The position numbers were made by a program, and so were the translations under genes. The notes under the pieces are model-generated. The model ran no database searches. It had not been told where the DNA came from and worked only from the letters and a program-made list of their open reading frames with translations. Of a stretch of DNA of 64,000 nt, positions 8,414-17,211 are shown piece after piece (within the stretch, counting starts at the first letter, position 1; every line of letters begins with the position of its first letter). This DNA comes from Hyphomonadaceae bacterium UBA1933 (GTDB taxonomy: Bacteria; Pseudomonadota; Alphaproteobacteria; Caulobacterales; Aquidulcibacteraceae), in NCBI GenBank assembly GCA_002337085.1, contig DDFH01000007.1:124001-188000 (forward strand), given 5' to 3'.

Positions 8414-9421
8414 TTAGTTCTTGAAAGGAGCAAATGGATCTTTACATTCACGTTCATCAAAACCCAAAAGTTCAAAGGCTTTGACAAAGTGTTTAGGCAA
8501 TGGGGCAATTAGTTTTAGAGGCTTTCCAGTGGTTGGATGCGGTATTTCAATTGCACGCGCATGAAGGTGCAAATTGGTTTCCGATAGCCCACCAATATCA
8601 GGGCGATCGCAAACATATTTCCTGTCGCCCGCGATTGATGTTCCCATACCTTGTGAATGGAAACGCAATTGGTGGGTACGCCCAGTTACTGGTTTAAAAG
8701 CAACCCATGATGCACGTGTTCCGGCATTTGAAATTACTTCATAATCGGTAATTGCAAATTGTGCATCGCGTTCACCGTGACGTGCCGAATGAACCATTTC
8801 CATTTCTGGGTTAAGTCTTGATCCTTGTTTTTTAAGCCAGCCCCGAATTTCACCACTCATAGGGTGTGGGGTTCCCAAAAGGATTGCCCAATAAATCTTG
8901 GTCGTCTGACGCGATGCAAACGCCTTGGTAAGTTTGGCAATGGCATTTGGATTACGACCAAATAAAACAATACCCGAAGTTTCTTTATCAAGGCGGTGCG
9001 CAAGTTTTGGCTTGCCAAATTCTTCATGCGCAAAAACCGCCATAAGTTCATCAAGGTGACGGTTGGTTTTTGAACCACCCTGAACCGCAAGACCAGGAGG
9101 TTTATTAATCGCAATAACGTCATCATCTTCATAAAGGACGATTGATTTCAATAATTCCTCATCTTCTTGGGAAATATTATATTGCCGCTCTTTTACTTCG
9201 CGCAAAATATCATAAATATCGCCCGGCACGGTAACGTCCATACCCGCAGAAAGACGATCAGATGCCTTTTTGGCACGGGCGCCGTCAACACGGATTAGAC
9301 CACGGCGAATTAATTGTTCAATTCGTCCTTGGGGAAGGGTTTCAAACTTGCGGCGCAAAAAACGGTCAAGGCGAACTTCGCCATCTTCCGCTTTAACAGG
9401 TAATGTAATTGGTGATGTCAT
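8414..9421 (-). CDS. rluC: RluC-type 23S rRNA pseudouridine synthase
   Basis: A 335-residue RluA-superfamily enzyme that isomerises uridine to pseudouridine in RNA. An N-terminal S4 RNA-binding domain (about residues 17-65, RLDRFLRRKF...RIEQLIRRGLIRVDG) is followed by the catalytic domain with Asp145 in HRLDKETSG and the later VTGRTHQLRFH motif. The S4 domain and length favour RluC (positions 955/2504/2580 in E. coli) over RluA, but the exact target is inferred. It lies 10 bases after crcB in the same operon. Confidence 0.9.
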   Translation of the reverse strand: MTSPITLPVKAEDGEVRLDRFLRRKFETLPQGRIEQLIRRGLIRVDGARAKKASDRLSAGMDVTVPGDIYDILREVKERQYNISQEDEELLKSIVLYEDDDVIAINKPPGLAVQGGSKTNRHLDELMAVFAHEEFGKPKLAHRLDKETSGIVLFGRNPNAIAKLTKAFASRQTTKIYWAILLGTPHPMSGEIRGWLKKQGSRLNPEMEMVHSARHGERDAQFAITDYEVISNAGTRASWVAFKPVTGRTHQLRFHSQGMGTSIAGDRKYVCDRPDIGGLSETNLHLHARAIEIPHPTTGKPLKLIAPLPKHFVKAFELLGFDERECKDPFAPFKN

Positions 9422-9430
9422 AAAAAGCCC

Positions 9431-9811
9431 TTACAACAAAGGCTTGGAAATTGCCATGCCCATGAACACAGCCGTAAAACCTAAGAATACGGATAATGCA
9501 ACATATAATAAGGCTTGGGAAACCTGTCCATGTTCCATAAGCCTTAAAGTTTCAAGAGAAAAGCTAGAAAACGTTGTATATCCGCCCAATATTCCAACCA
9601 TCACGAAATATTGGACAAAATTATGATGCGTTCCATCTTTGGTTAATAGTGCCGCAGCAATGCCGATAAAAAAACTACCAGTAATATTTATTCCCAATGT
9701 ACCGAAAGGAAATCCAGACCCAAAAGTATTTAGTGCAACACGACTAAGCAGCATGCGGATAACCCCGCCAATGCCAGCACCAAAAAAAACATAGATTATT
9801 TCACGCGTCAT
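9431..9811 (-). CDS. crcB: Fluoride exporter CrcB/FluC
   Basis: A 126-residue membrane protein with four hydrophobic helices and the Fluc signatures GTLGINITGSFFIG and GILGGYTTFSSFSLE. Fluc dimers form dual-topology fluoride channels that lower cytoplasmic fluoride. The ATG at 9811 overlaps the stop of the upstream pseudouridine synthase as ATGA and has TTGGGGC as Shine-Dalgarno; a TTG 18 bases further out is less likely. No separate fluoride riboswitch is seen because it is embedded in an operon. Pairing with rluC is a frequent alphaproteobacterial arrangement. Confidence 0.95.
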   Translation of the reverse strand: MTREIIYVFFGAGIGGVIRMLLSRVALNTFGSGFPFGTLGINITGSFFIGIAAALLTKDGTHHNFVQYFVMVGILGGYTTFSSFSLETLRLMEHGQVSQALLYVALSVFLGFTAVFMGMAISKPLL

Positions 9812-10629
9812 TCGAATGCCCCAAGCCAATCACTCATATCATCAGGAAGCGGGCATTCAAAGCGCTTAATTCCATCACCCGTGTCAATTTCTAATATTTG
9901 CGCATGGAGCATTAAACGTGGCACTTTTTTACCCTCAATGCTTAGGAGGCCGCCATATTTCATATCCCCTAAAATTGGATGCCCAATATAGGCAAGATGG
10001 GAACGCAATTGATGCATCCTACCAGTTTTGGGATATAATTTTACAAGGCTTATTTTGCCGTTTGACTTTATTGTTTCAAAAACTGTTTCGGCATCTTGGG
10101 CATTTTTATCATTCTTTCTTGCAATTATTGAAATATCAATATTGCCGGTTTTTCCACGTTTTAATGGCACATCAATAATACCTTTTGGCGCGGGTTGCCC
10201 CAAAACAATTGCATAATAAGTTTTTTTAGCTTTCTTTTGGGCAAATTGTTCAGATAAAAAGGCCGCTGTTGTTCGATTTTTGGCGGCAATTAATATGCCA
10301 GATGTTTCACGATCAATACGATGAACAAGCTTTGGTTTTTTACGCTGGTTTTTTACCAATGCTGGTAAAAGATTATCAATACATTTTTCAACGCCACTGC
10401 CACTTTGAACTGCAAGTCCAGAAGGTTTATTTATAACGACATATTGCAATGTCGCATCCATAACCAATGACTGAATAAACAATACATCCTCTGGCGGAAT
10501 TTCAATATCTGAAATTTCTGGCTTTGGAGCATGATTATGCCTTGGCCTCGAATTATTAAACGGGCTGCGCTTTGCTTTTCCAAAATTACTATTATTACGG
10601 CTTCTTGTGGGTTTAAATGTATTATTCAC
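9808..10629 (-). CDS. RluA-family pseudouridine synthase without S4 domain
   Basis: A second pseudouridine synthase of the RluA/RluC superfamily. It has the catalytic motif HRIDRETSG (catalytic Asp about residue 106), the KTGRMHQLRSH motif and a basic, Asn/Arg-rich N-terminal extension (KPTRSRNN...) in place of an S4 domain. The target RNA is unknown. The GTG at 10629 overlaps the end of nadC by 8 bases and has GGGA 7 bases upstream; an upstream ATG (10644) and a further codon at 10677 lack a good Shine-Dalgarno. It is translationally coupled to nadC before it and crcB after it. Confidence 0.88.
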   Translation of the reverse strand: MNNTFKPTRSRNNSNFGKAKRSPFNNSRPRHNHAPKPEISDIEIPPEDVLFIQSLVMDATLQYVVINKPSGLAVQSGSGVEKCIDNLLPALVKNQRKKPKLVHRIDRETSGILIAAKNRTTAAFLSEQFAQKKAKKTYYAIVLGQPAPKGIIDVPLKRGKTGNIDISIIARKNDKNAQDAETVFETIKSNGKISLVKLYPKTGRMHQLRSHLAYIGHPILGDMKYGGLLSIEGKKVPRLMLHAQILEIDTGDGIKRFECPLPDDMSDWLGAFE

Positions 10630-11479
10630 TATCAAGTCCCACATCAAAATTAGGCGCAGAATGGGTAAGTGCACCAACTGAAATCACATCAACGCCAGTT
10701 TCGGCGATTGCCTTTACGGTATTTAGATTTACGCCACCTGACGCTTCCAAAGTAATTCTTTTACCAGCAAAATCGCGAGTAATTTTCACCGCATCTAAAA
10801 GCATTTCATTTGAAAAATTATCTAGCATTATTACATCTGGATAATGGGGTAGGGCGGCTTCTAATTGCGCGATACCATCAACCTCAATTTCAATCGGAAC
10901 CAGATGCCCAACATTCGCTTTGGCTGCCAAAAGCGCATTTTCAACCCCGCCACAAGCTGCAACATGGTTGTCCTTGATTAAAATCGCATCATCAAGACCA
11001 AAACGATGATTTACACCGCCGCCCATTTTTACCGCAAATTTTTCAAAGGCACGTAAATTAGGCGTGGTTTTTCTGGTATCAGTAATTTTTGCCGATGTAT
11101 GCCTCACCAATTCAACATATTGTGCAGTTAATGTTGCAATTCCTGACAGCCTGCCAACAAAGTTTAACATAACCCGTTCTGCCATCAAAAGTGAACGCGC
11201 CTTACCAGAAATTTTGGCAATAATATCGCCCTTTTTAACCTTATCACCATTATTTCTAATAGCTTCGAATAAAGCCGCAGAATCAACTAATTGCAAAGTA
11301 ATTGCCGCAATATCAACCCCAGCAACAATACCTTCATTGCGTGACCGCATAACCCATTGCGCCTCAACATTGTCTGGGACACAGGAAAAAGTTGTTATGT
11401 CGCCACTACGTCCAAAATCTTCACGCAAAGCGGCATTAATAACTGGTTCAACAATAGAATATGGAAGATTATTACTCAT
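10622..11479 (-). CDS. nadC: Nicotinate-nucleotide pyrophosphorylase (quinolinate PRTase)
   Basis: NadC makes nicotinate mononucleotide from quinolinate and PRPP with loss of CO2, the third step of de novo NAD synthesis. The 285-residue product has the type II PRTase fold: an N-terminal alpha/beta sandwich (REDFGRSGDITT), the DTRKTTPNLR substrate-binding segment, GGGVNHRFGLDDAILIKDNH, and the barrel ends EIEVDG, DVIMLDNFS and EASGGVN. Its start overlaps the nadB stop as ATGA, indicating translational coupling. Confidence 0.97.
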   Translation of the reverse strand: MSNNLPYSIVEPVINAALREDFGRSGDITTFSCVPDNVEAQWVMRSRNEGIVAGVDIAAITLQLVDSAALFEAIRNNGDKVKKGDIIAKISGKARSLLMAERVMLNFVGRLSGIATLTAQYVELVRHTSAKITDTRKTTPNLRAFEKFAVKMGGGVNHRFGLDDAILIKDNHVAACGGVENALLAAKANVGHLVPIEIEVDGIAQLEAALPHYPDVIMLDNFSNEMLLDAVKITRDFAGKRITLEASGGVNLNTVKAIAETGVDVISVGALTHSAPNFDVGLDSE

Positions 11480-12990
11480 AATATTTTTATATTACCGTTG
11501 CCTTCAACAAGCAAATAAGAATGTTTTGCATTTGTATCTAATTGCGTGAAGTCACTTCTAAAATGGCTACCACGACTTTCTTTTCTTGCGATTGCCGCTT
11601 TAACCATTAATTGCATGGTTAACAGCTCATTTGGAATGTATTTCTCAAATGTCTCAGCATAATCGGCCAATAAATGCTCAAGGCGCGTCATATCGTTTTT
11701 ATTACGCACCACGCCCAAATCAGCACTCATAAGCATTCTAAATGCTTTTTGATTAGTTTTATCCATAGTTTCAGGAACGATTTCCTCACTATCAAATTTG
11801 ATTTCTGAAGCTTCTTGCCCTTTTAATCTTTCTGCGCATCTTCCAGCAAAAACAATTGCCTCTAGCAATGAATTTGATGCCAACCTGTTTGCACCATGCA
11901 AACCAGTTGATGAACATTCGCCAATTGCAGATAAACCTTCTAATGTTGTTTTACCCCACATATCGGCAACAATTCCACCCATATGATAGTGAACTGCGGG
12001 GGTAACAGGTATTGGTTGAACGCGCGGGTCAATATTTGCATCCATACAAGATGCAAAAACTGTTGGGAAATGGTTGGGGAATTCGTCACCAATTGCCTTG
12101 GTTGCATCAAGAAAAGCACGCTTTCCCGAATGGTTTTCAGTAAAAACGGCGCGGGCAACAATATCACGTGGTGCAAGGTTGCCAAGTTCATGATATTTTT
12201 TCATGAACGGTGTTCCAAAACGATCAACCAAATCAGCACCTTCGCCACGTAATGCTTCAGATGCTAAGGGGGCAGGGTCTTTACCAATATTTATTGCTGT
12301 TGGATGAAATTGCACAAATTCTGGGTCTGCAATCATAGCGCCACAGCGCGCCGCCATACCAACACCTTGACCACGTGATTGAATTGGATTGGTCGTAACC
12401 GCATATAAACCGCCAATACCACCCGATGCCAATATTGTTTGATTAGCATTTATAGGAAATGTTCCCTTGTCACCACGAACAATTGCCCCACAAATTTTTC
12501 CATTGGTATTTTGCAGAAGTGATAACGCCGTATAATTCTCAACAATTTCAATATGTTCAGCTTTGGTGACAAGCGCAATAAGGCTTTTCATAATTTCACG
12601 ACCAGCCAAATCGCCCGCCACGCGTGCCACACGCGGTAAGGAATGCGCAGCCTCAAGACTAAGTGCAAGTTCACCATTTTCTTTTTTATCAAATGGAACA
12701 CCATATTCCAAAAGGTTATACACACGCTGCGGCCCTTCATGCGCCACAAGATTGGCCACCACTTCATCAACAAGGCCAGCACCAGCATTTATTGTATCTT
12801 TTGCGTGCAACTCGGGGCTGTCAGCTTTTGAAAGTGCGGCCGCAATCCCACCCTGTGCCCAGGCCGATGATGCAGCATTACCAACAGGAGCTGGCGATAA
12901 AACCACGCATTTCCTTGGCGCCAATTTTAATGCAAGAAATAAGCCCGCTAGACCTGCACCAATAATTAAAACATCACAATTCTTAGACAT
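11476..12990 (-). CDS. nadB: L-aspartate oxidase
   Basis: NadB oxidises L-aspartate to iminoaspartate using FAD, the first step of de novo NAD synthesis. The 504-residue protein begins with a dinucleotide-binding GAGLAG loop (residues 12-17), followed by SSAWAQGGIAAAL, the GGIGGLYAVTTNP motif, EFVQFHPTA, LRGEGADLVD and HYHMGGI, all typical of the succinate dehydrogenase/fumarate reductase flavoprotein superfamily. The C-terminal helical domain is present (ARKESRGSHFRSDF). It lies 12 bases after the VOC gene, in the same operon as nadA and nadC. Confidence 0.97.
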   Translation of the reverse strand: MSKNCDVLIIGAGLAGLFLALKLAPRKCVVLSPAPVGNAASSAWAQGGIAAALSKADSPELHAKDTINAGAGLVDEVVANLVAHEGPQRVYNLLEYGVPFDKKENGELALSLEAAHSLPRVARVAGDLAGREIMKSLIALVTKAEHIEIVENYTALSLLQNTNGKICGAIVRGDKGTFPINANQTILASGGIGGLYAVTTNPIQSRGQGVGMAARCGAMIADPEFVQFHPTAINIGKDPAPLASEALRGEGADLVDRFGTPFMKKYHELGNLAPRDIVARAVFTENHSGKRAFLDATKAIGDEFPNHFPTVFASCMDANIDPRVQPIPVTPAVHYHMGGIVADMWGKTTLEGLSAIGECSSTGLHGANRLASNSLLEAIVFAGRCAERLKGQEASEIKFDSEEIVPETMDKTNQKAFRMLMSADLGVVRNKNDMTRLEHLLADYAETFEKYIPNELLTMQLMVKAAIARKESRGSHFRSDFTQLDTNAKHSYLLVEGNGNIKIL

Positions 12991-13002
12991 TAATGCAGAT
13001 TC

Positions 13003-13374
13003 CTATTTTACCGGCATACCAATTCTTATTAAATTTCCAGACGGGTCAATGATTGCAAATTCGTACATTCCCCATGGCTTTAATTCAATATTGTCCAAGC
13101 GTGGGATGCCACAATTGGGTAAACCAATTTCTTGCCATTTATCGAAAAGAAGCTTTGCTTCCTGCGAACGTATGTAACACATTGAACTATTGGAAAATAT
13201 ATCAAGATTTTTATCAAATTGAAAATGTATTTCTATATTATCATAATTCGCAATCAGATATTGATTATGGGGACGAAAGTCATCAAATTCAAAACCAAGC
13301 TTTCGATAAAATACTATTGTTTCATCCAAATTATGGCTTAACAAAATTGGAATTACTTTTGTTTTATCAACCAT
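13003..13374 (-). CDS. VOC-family (glyoxalase/bleomycin-resistance-like) protein
   Basis: A 123-residue protein beginning MVDKTKVIPILLSHNLDETI. The layout resembles bleomycin-resistance-like VOC proteins: an N-terminal beta-alpha-beta unit (FYRKLGFEFDDF), a central NIEIHFQFDK strand and a C-terminal GMYEFAIIDPSGNLIRIG half. Such proteins bind or modify small molecules; the ligand here is unknown. The ATG at 13374 overlaps the nadA stop by 8 bases. A longer reading exists upstream but would lie wholly inside nadA, so I rejected it. Its position between nadA and nadB is unusual. Confidence 0.85.
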   Translation of the reverse strand: MVDKTKVIPILLSHNLDETIVFYRKLGFEFDDFRPHNQYLIANYDNIEIHFQFDKNLDIFSNSSMCYIRSQEAKLLFDKWQEIGLPNCGIPRLDNIELKPWGMYEFAIIDPSGNLIRIGMPVK

Positions 13375-14491
13375 TGGAAACGACCGTAAAATCTGTCGGA
13401 ACTTTTGCCTTGGTATCAAAAACATTTGCATTGCGTGGCGGTAATTCAAGCATTGCATCAACAGATTTCCGTGCCTTTTCAATAAGTTCTGGTTCTAATT
13501 TCACTTCATATTTCATGTCACGCAGGCATTCATATATTTTTTTGAGAGATATAGTTTTCATATGCGGGCAAAGATTACATGGGCGGATAAACTCAACATC
13601 TGGGTTTTCAATCGCAACATTATCAGACATTGAACATTCTGTAATTAGAACAACTTTTTTTGGTTTGTTCATTTTTACAAAATCCGCCATTGCGCCAGTC
13701 GAACCCGCAAAATCGCTTTCTTGAACCACATCATTTGGGCATTCAGGGTGCGCAAGAACCGTAACACCGGGGTATGCCTCACGCAGCTCTTTTACATCTT
13801 CACCAGTGAATTGCTCGTGCACTTCGCAGGCACCTTTCCAGGCGATAATTTTTATATCTGTTTGTGCGGCAACATTGCGGGCAAGGTACTCATCAGGGAC
13901 CATAATAACACTATCAACACCCCACTGTTTTGCAATTTCTTCAACCACTTGAACTGCATTTGAAGATGTACAGCAAATTGTTGATTCCGCCTTCACGTCT
14001 GCGGTCGTATTAACATAAGTAACAACGGGTAAATTTGGATATTTTTGCTTTATAAGTTTTACGTCTTCGCCTGTTATTGACGCAGCCAATGAACAACCAG
14101 CTTTTAGGTCTGGGATTAAAACAGTTTTTTCAGGGCATAATATTTTTGATGTTTCAGCCATAAAATGCACGCCACATTGCACGATGACTTGTTGTGGTAC
14201 TTTTTGTGCCTGACGTGCAAGCCCCAATGAATCGCCACGGAAATCAGAAATGCAGTGGAATATATCTGCGGTCATATAATTATGCGCAAGAATAACAGCA
14301 TCTTTTTCCTTTTTAAGGCGATTAATCGCAGCAACATATGGCGCATATGCAACCCATTCATCATAGGGAATTACGTGTCTTACGCCTTCGTATAATTTAT
14401 CAGTTTCTGCCTTTATTTTATCATCTAAAACCAACAAATCTTTATCAACAGGATTGGAAGGCTTGTTAAGTTCACATACTTCAAATTTCAT
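13367..14491 (-). CDS. nadA: Quinolinate synthase
   Basis: NadA condenses iminoaspartate with dihydroxyacetone phosphate to quinolinate, using a [4Fe-4S] cluster, in the second step of de novo NAD synthesis. Family motifs are clear: LAHNYMTADI, CGVHFMAETSKILCPEK, TYVNTTADVKAE, ECPNDVV and the late CNLCPHMK. Candidate cluster cysteines lie in CGVHFMAE, HPECP and CNLCP. The ATG at 14491 (MKFEVCELNKP) has GAGGA upstream; a codon at 14560 would add 23 residues without a Shine-Dalgarno, so I use the shorter form of 374 residues. It is the first gene of the operon. Confidence 0.96.
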   Translation of the reverse strand: MKFEVCELNKPSNPVDKDLLVLDDKIKAETDKLYEGVRHVIPYDEWVAYAPYVAAINRLKKEKDAVILAHNYMTADIFHCISDFRGDSLGLARQAQKVPQQVIVQCGVHFMAETSKILCPEKTVLIPDLKAGCSLAASITGEDVKLIKQKYPNLPVVTYVNTTADVKAESTICCTSSNAVQVVEEIAKQWGVDSVIMVPDEYLARNVAAQTDIKIIAWKGACEVHEQFTGEDVKELREAYPGVTVLAHPECPNDVVQESDFAGSTGAMADFVKMNKPKKVVLITECSMSDNVAIENPDVEFIRPCNLCPHMKTISLKKIYECLRDMKYEVKLEPELIEKARKSVDAMLELPPRNANVFDTKAKVPTDFTVVSNG

Positions 14492-14711
14492 TTTATAGCA
14501 TTCCTCAATTAATATGTTTATATGGGAATTCGTCACCATATTGCAAATTGTTTTGACCATTTGAAGGCAAATTGATTTATTTCTGTAACCGTGGTCGCGG
14601 CAATATGTGTAATTAATTTATGTTGCAATGGCTAAATAATGCGCCCACAATCGCATTGAAATAACCTTATAAAGTATCAAGGTTTTAATTGTAACTATTG
14701 GGAGAGTTAAT

Positions 14712-15539
14712 ATGTTATTCCGCGAAATTCTTGTTCCAGTAACATTATTATCAAATGATATTAATTTTTTTGAAAAGGTAAATCGTGTCACAACTAACCT
14801 TGATACAATCGTGACCCTTTATTTTTCTACCGTTGCACCAGAGGAAATTTTGCACGCATCTGCAATGGGGTTTGTAAGCGGTATGGAGGGTGAATTTATA
14901 GAACGCCAAAAAAGCGAAGATGATAAAATTTGGAACTTCTTAAAAGATATTTGCACCAAATTCCCAAATTTCAAAGCTGAAAGAATGGTTGGAAAGCTCA
15001 GTGAAACCGTGGTTGCACGCTCTGCCCTGTCGGATTTGATAATGATTGACGGCAAACAAATGATTAATAACCCAGAAATCTATAAAGAAGCAGAAGTTAC
15101 ATTTGTTTCTTCGCGCGCGCCGGTTATGATTCTTGGGAAAGACAATAATTCATCGGTTAAAAATATTGCGATTGCATGGAATGGATCTCCACAAGCTGCA
15201 AGAGCAGTAAAAGCAGCACTACCCTTCATGCGTCACGCTGAAAAAGTAAGTATATTACAATTAATACGCGATGGAAAAACCAATAAATCAGGGATTTTTA
15301 ACCCAGAAACCCTTTTAAACACACTTAGTCGCCATAATATAAATGCCGAAGTAATTTATGATAAACAGCGCACCAGTGATGTCGCAATTGACCTTTTAAA
15401 CCTTGCAAGAAAGGCGCAAGCTGATACACTTGTTGTCGGTCTTTATAGCACCTCTAGGGCGCAGGAGGTTTTGTTTGGCGGCACTTCGAAAACCTTGCTT
15501 AAAAAGACTGATGATTTGAATATGATTCTATCACATTAA
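14712..15539 (+). CDS. Universal stress protein, tandem UspA type
   Basis: A 275-residue cytoplasmic protein with a degenerate N-terminal Usp half (MLFREILVPVTLL) and a clearer C-terminal half beginning about residue 150 (NIAIAWNGSPQAARAVKAAL). That half ends in VVGLYSTSRAQEVLFGGTSK, a variant of the G-2x-G-9x-G(S/T) ATP-binding motif in which the second glycine of the usual GxxGHS is replaced. The role in stress survival is inferred from the family. GGGAGAG precedes the ATG. The equal-sized paralogue lies at 16315-17142. Its 3' end overlaps the convergent HD gene by 9 bases. Confidence 0.9.
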   Translation: MLFREILVPVTLLSNDINFFEKVNRVTTNLDTIVTLYFSTVAPEEILHASAMGFVSGMEGEFIERQKSEDDKIWNFLKDICTKFPNFKAERMVGKLSETVVARSALSDLIMIDGKQMINNPEIYKEAEVTFVSSRAPVMILGKDNNSSVKNIAIAWNGSPQAARAVKAALPFMRHAEKVSILQLIRDGKTNKSGIFNPETLLNTLSRHNINAEVIYDKQRTSDVAIDLLNLARKAQADTLVVGLYSTSRAQEVLFGGTSKTLLKKTDDLNMILSH

Positions 15540-16148
15540 TTTTATAAGCTGATTAAATCTTTCGACAAAGGCAATTTGCGATGCTGTTGTGGTCATGGGT
15601 TTTACACTTATGTCAAGGCCACTTGGCGGGGTAATAAAAAACTCATCGGCCTCATCTTTTGTGAAGCCAGCTAGTTCAACTGCTTCATACCATGCACAGA
15701 TTCTATCGGCTTTCTTAATAAGCTTTTTTAGAGCTGGAGGGGTTTTAGGTAAAAGACCGAACCGAAGGTGAATGGCACGTTCCAACCTATCTTCAAAAAC
15801 CCGATAATCATAACCAAGTGCGTTTTTAAATGGGCTAATCATATCACCGATTACAAACTCTGGTGCGTCATGCAAAAGCGCCATCATTTGTTCTTGTGGG
15901 GTGATATTTGGCTTAAGAAAAGTAGCAATTTCTTCTACGATGATTGAATGTTGTGCAACAGAAAACGCATAATCACCAATTGTTTGTCCATTCCATCTTG
16001 CGACCCTTGCAAGGCCATGTGCAATATCTTCTATTTCAATATCCATAGGAGAGGGGTCAAGCAAATCAAGGCGTCTTCCTGACAACATTCTTTGCCATGC
16101 ACGCTGAATTGTTTTAGTTTTTGCTTCTTTTTTAATAAATTTTGACAA
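15531..16148 (-). CDS. HD-domain phosphohydrolase, YfbR-like
   Basis: A 205-residue protein with the HD-superfamily metal ligands: His in FSVAQHSIIV, the His-Asp pair in MALLHDAPEFVIGD, and a distal Asp in KKADRICAWYEA. The sequence around LLHDAPE and the length resemble the YfbR/5'-nucleotidase type enzymes that dephosphorylate deoxynucleotides. The substrate is not proven. It lies on the minus strand between two Usp genes on the plus strand and overlaps the end of the first by 9 bases. Confidence 0.88.
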   Translation of the reverse strand: MSKFIKKEAKTKTIQRAWQRMLSGRRLDLLDPSPMDIEIEDIAHGLARVARWNGQTIGDYAFSVAQHSIIVEEIATFLKPNITPQEQMMALLHDAPEFVIGDMISPFKNALGYDYRVFEDRLERAIHLRFGLLPKTPPALKKLIKKADRICAWYEAVELAGFTKDEADEFFITPPSGLDISVKPMTTTASQIAFVERFNQLIKLM

Positions 16149-16314
16149 TGTGCGACCTTATGACTTTAAAGTTTCTTTGAATTTGTGATACAATAATATA
16201 CAGAAATATACATGCTTGGAATATATGAAACATCATCTTTGACCAATGCTAATCGCTTCAAAGAGATGTGTATATCCAAGATTTTATGCAGGTGTTTTAA
16301 TAAAGGATACGGCT

Positions 16315-17142
16315 ATGTTATATGGTGAATTACTCGTTCCAGTTGCCGGAGGCCCAGAAGAATCTGATGTTTTAGGCCTTATTGCTGATTTCACAAAAGA
16401 TTTAGCCGTTAACGTCACATTGTATTATTGTGCACCAGATCCAAAAGACATGCTTATGATTTCTGCAGATGGATTTGTTGCTGGTGTTGGTGCAACACTT
16501 GTTGAAAACCTTGAAAAAACTACTGAAGAAATTTGGCAAAGAATTACAAAAACCGCCACTAGCTTTCCACAGTTTTCCCTTGAAAGAGCAACCGGAAGCA
16601 TTGATATAATTCTTCCAGAGCGGGCTGTGATTTCAGATCTTTTGGTAGTAAGCGGGAAATGCGCCTCTGGTAAATGCAATCTTTCAAACGGATTTGAAGA
16701 AACTTTATTAGAAGCAAGAGTACCAGCATTGGTAATAAAAGAGAACGCATCCAAATCAGCCGACAACATCGCAATCGCTTGGGATGGCTCATCACAAGCG
16801 GCACGTGCGGTAAAAGCGGCATTGCCATTCTTGAAACGGGCAAAATACGTAACAATTTTACAAATTACTGGTGATGCAGCAGTTACAGGATCTATAATTT
16901 ACGAGCCTGAAGTTTTACAAAAAGTATTAGCAAAGCACGAAATAAAAGCCGATATTTTAACTCAATCGCAAAATGGTAATGCTACTGGAGCCATATTGCT
17001 TAATTTATGCGAAAAAATCGCGGCTGATGTATTGGTTTCTGGTGCATATGGTCATTCAAGAGCACGTGAGTTCGTATTTGGTGGAACGTCGCGGTCATTA
17101 TTAAAATCAGAGACTGGCCCTAATTTAATTATTAGCCATTAA
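16315..17142 (+). CDS. Universal stress protein, tandem UspA type (paralogue)
   Basis: A 275-residue protein, the same length as the Usp at 14712. It starts MLYGELLVPVAGGPEE and has a second Usp half from about residue 150 (NIAIAWDGSSQAARAVKAALP). It ends in SGAYGHSRAREFVFGGTSRS, a good G-2x-G-9x-G(S/T) nucleotide-binding motif, so this copy is better conserved than its neighbour. The ATG at 16315 with AAAGGA upstream matches the N-terminus of the paralogue; an ATG-like start 69 bases further out is not supported. The pair probably arose by duplication. Confidence 0.9.
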   Translation: MLYGELLVPVAGGPEESDVLGLIADFTKDLAVNVTLYYCAPDPKDMLMISADGFVAGVGATLVENLEKTTEEIWQRITKTATSFPQFSLERATGSIDIILPERAVISDLLVVSGKCASGKCNLSNGFEETLLEARVPALVIKENASKSADNIAIAWDGSSQAARAVKAALPFLKRAKYVTILQITGDAAVTGSIIYEPEVLQKVLAKHEIKADILTQSQNGNATGAILLNLCEKIAADVLVSGAYGHSRAREFVFGGTSRSLLKSETGPNLIISH

Positions 17143-17211
17143 CAAATTTAAAATTCCAAACACTTACAATCCAACATAGCCAAAAACCAAAATTAAAGAG
17201 AAGGAAACACT

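Noticed and set aside
9431..9811. Fluoride riboswitch controlling crcB
   Set aside because: crcB starts inside the stop codon of the upstream gene, leaving no room for a leader, and I see no riboswitch-like fold immediately before it.
12563..13724. Long plus-strand open frames (204 and 223 codons) opposite nadB, the VOC gene and nadA
   Set aside because: They lie wholly antisense to clearly coding genes, have no recognisable domains and no Shine-Dalgarno, and reflect codon-usage shadows.
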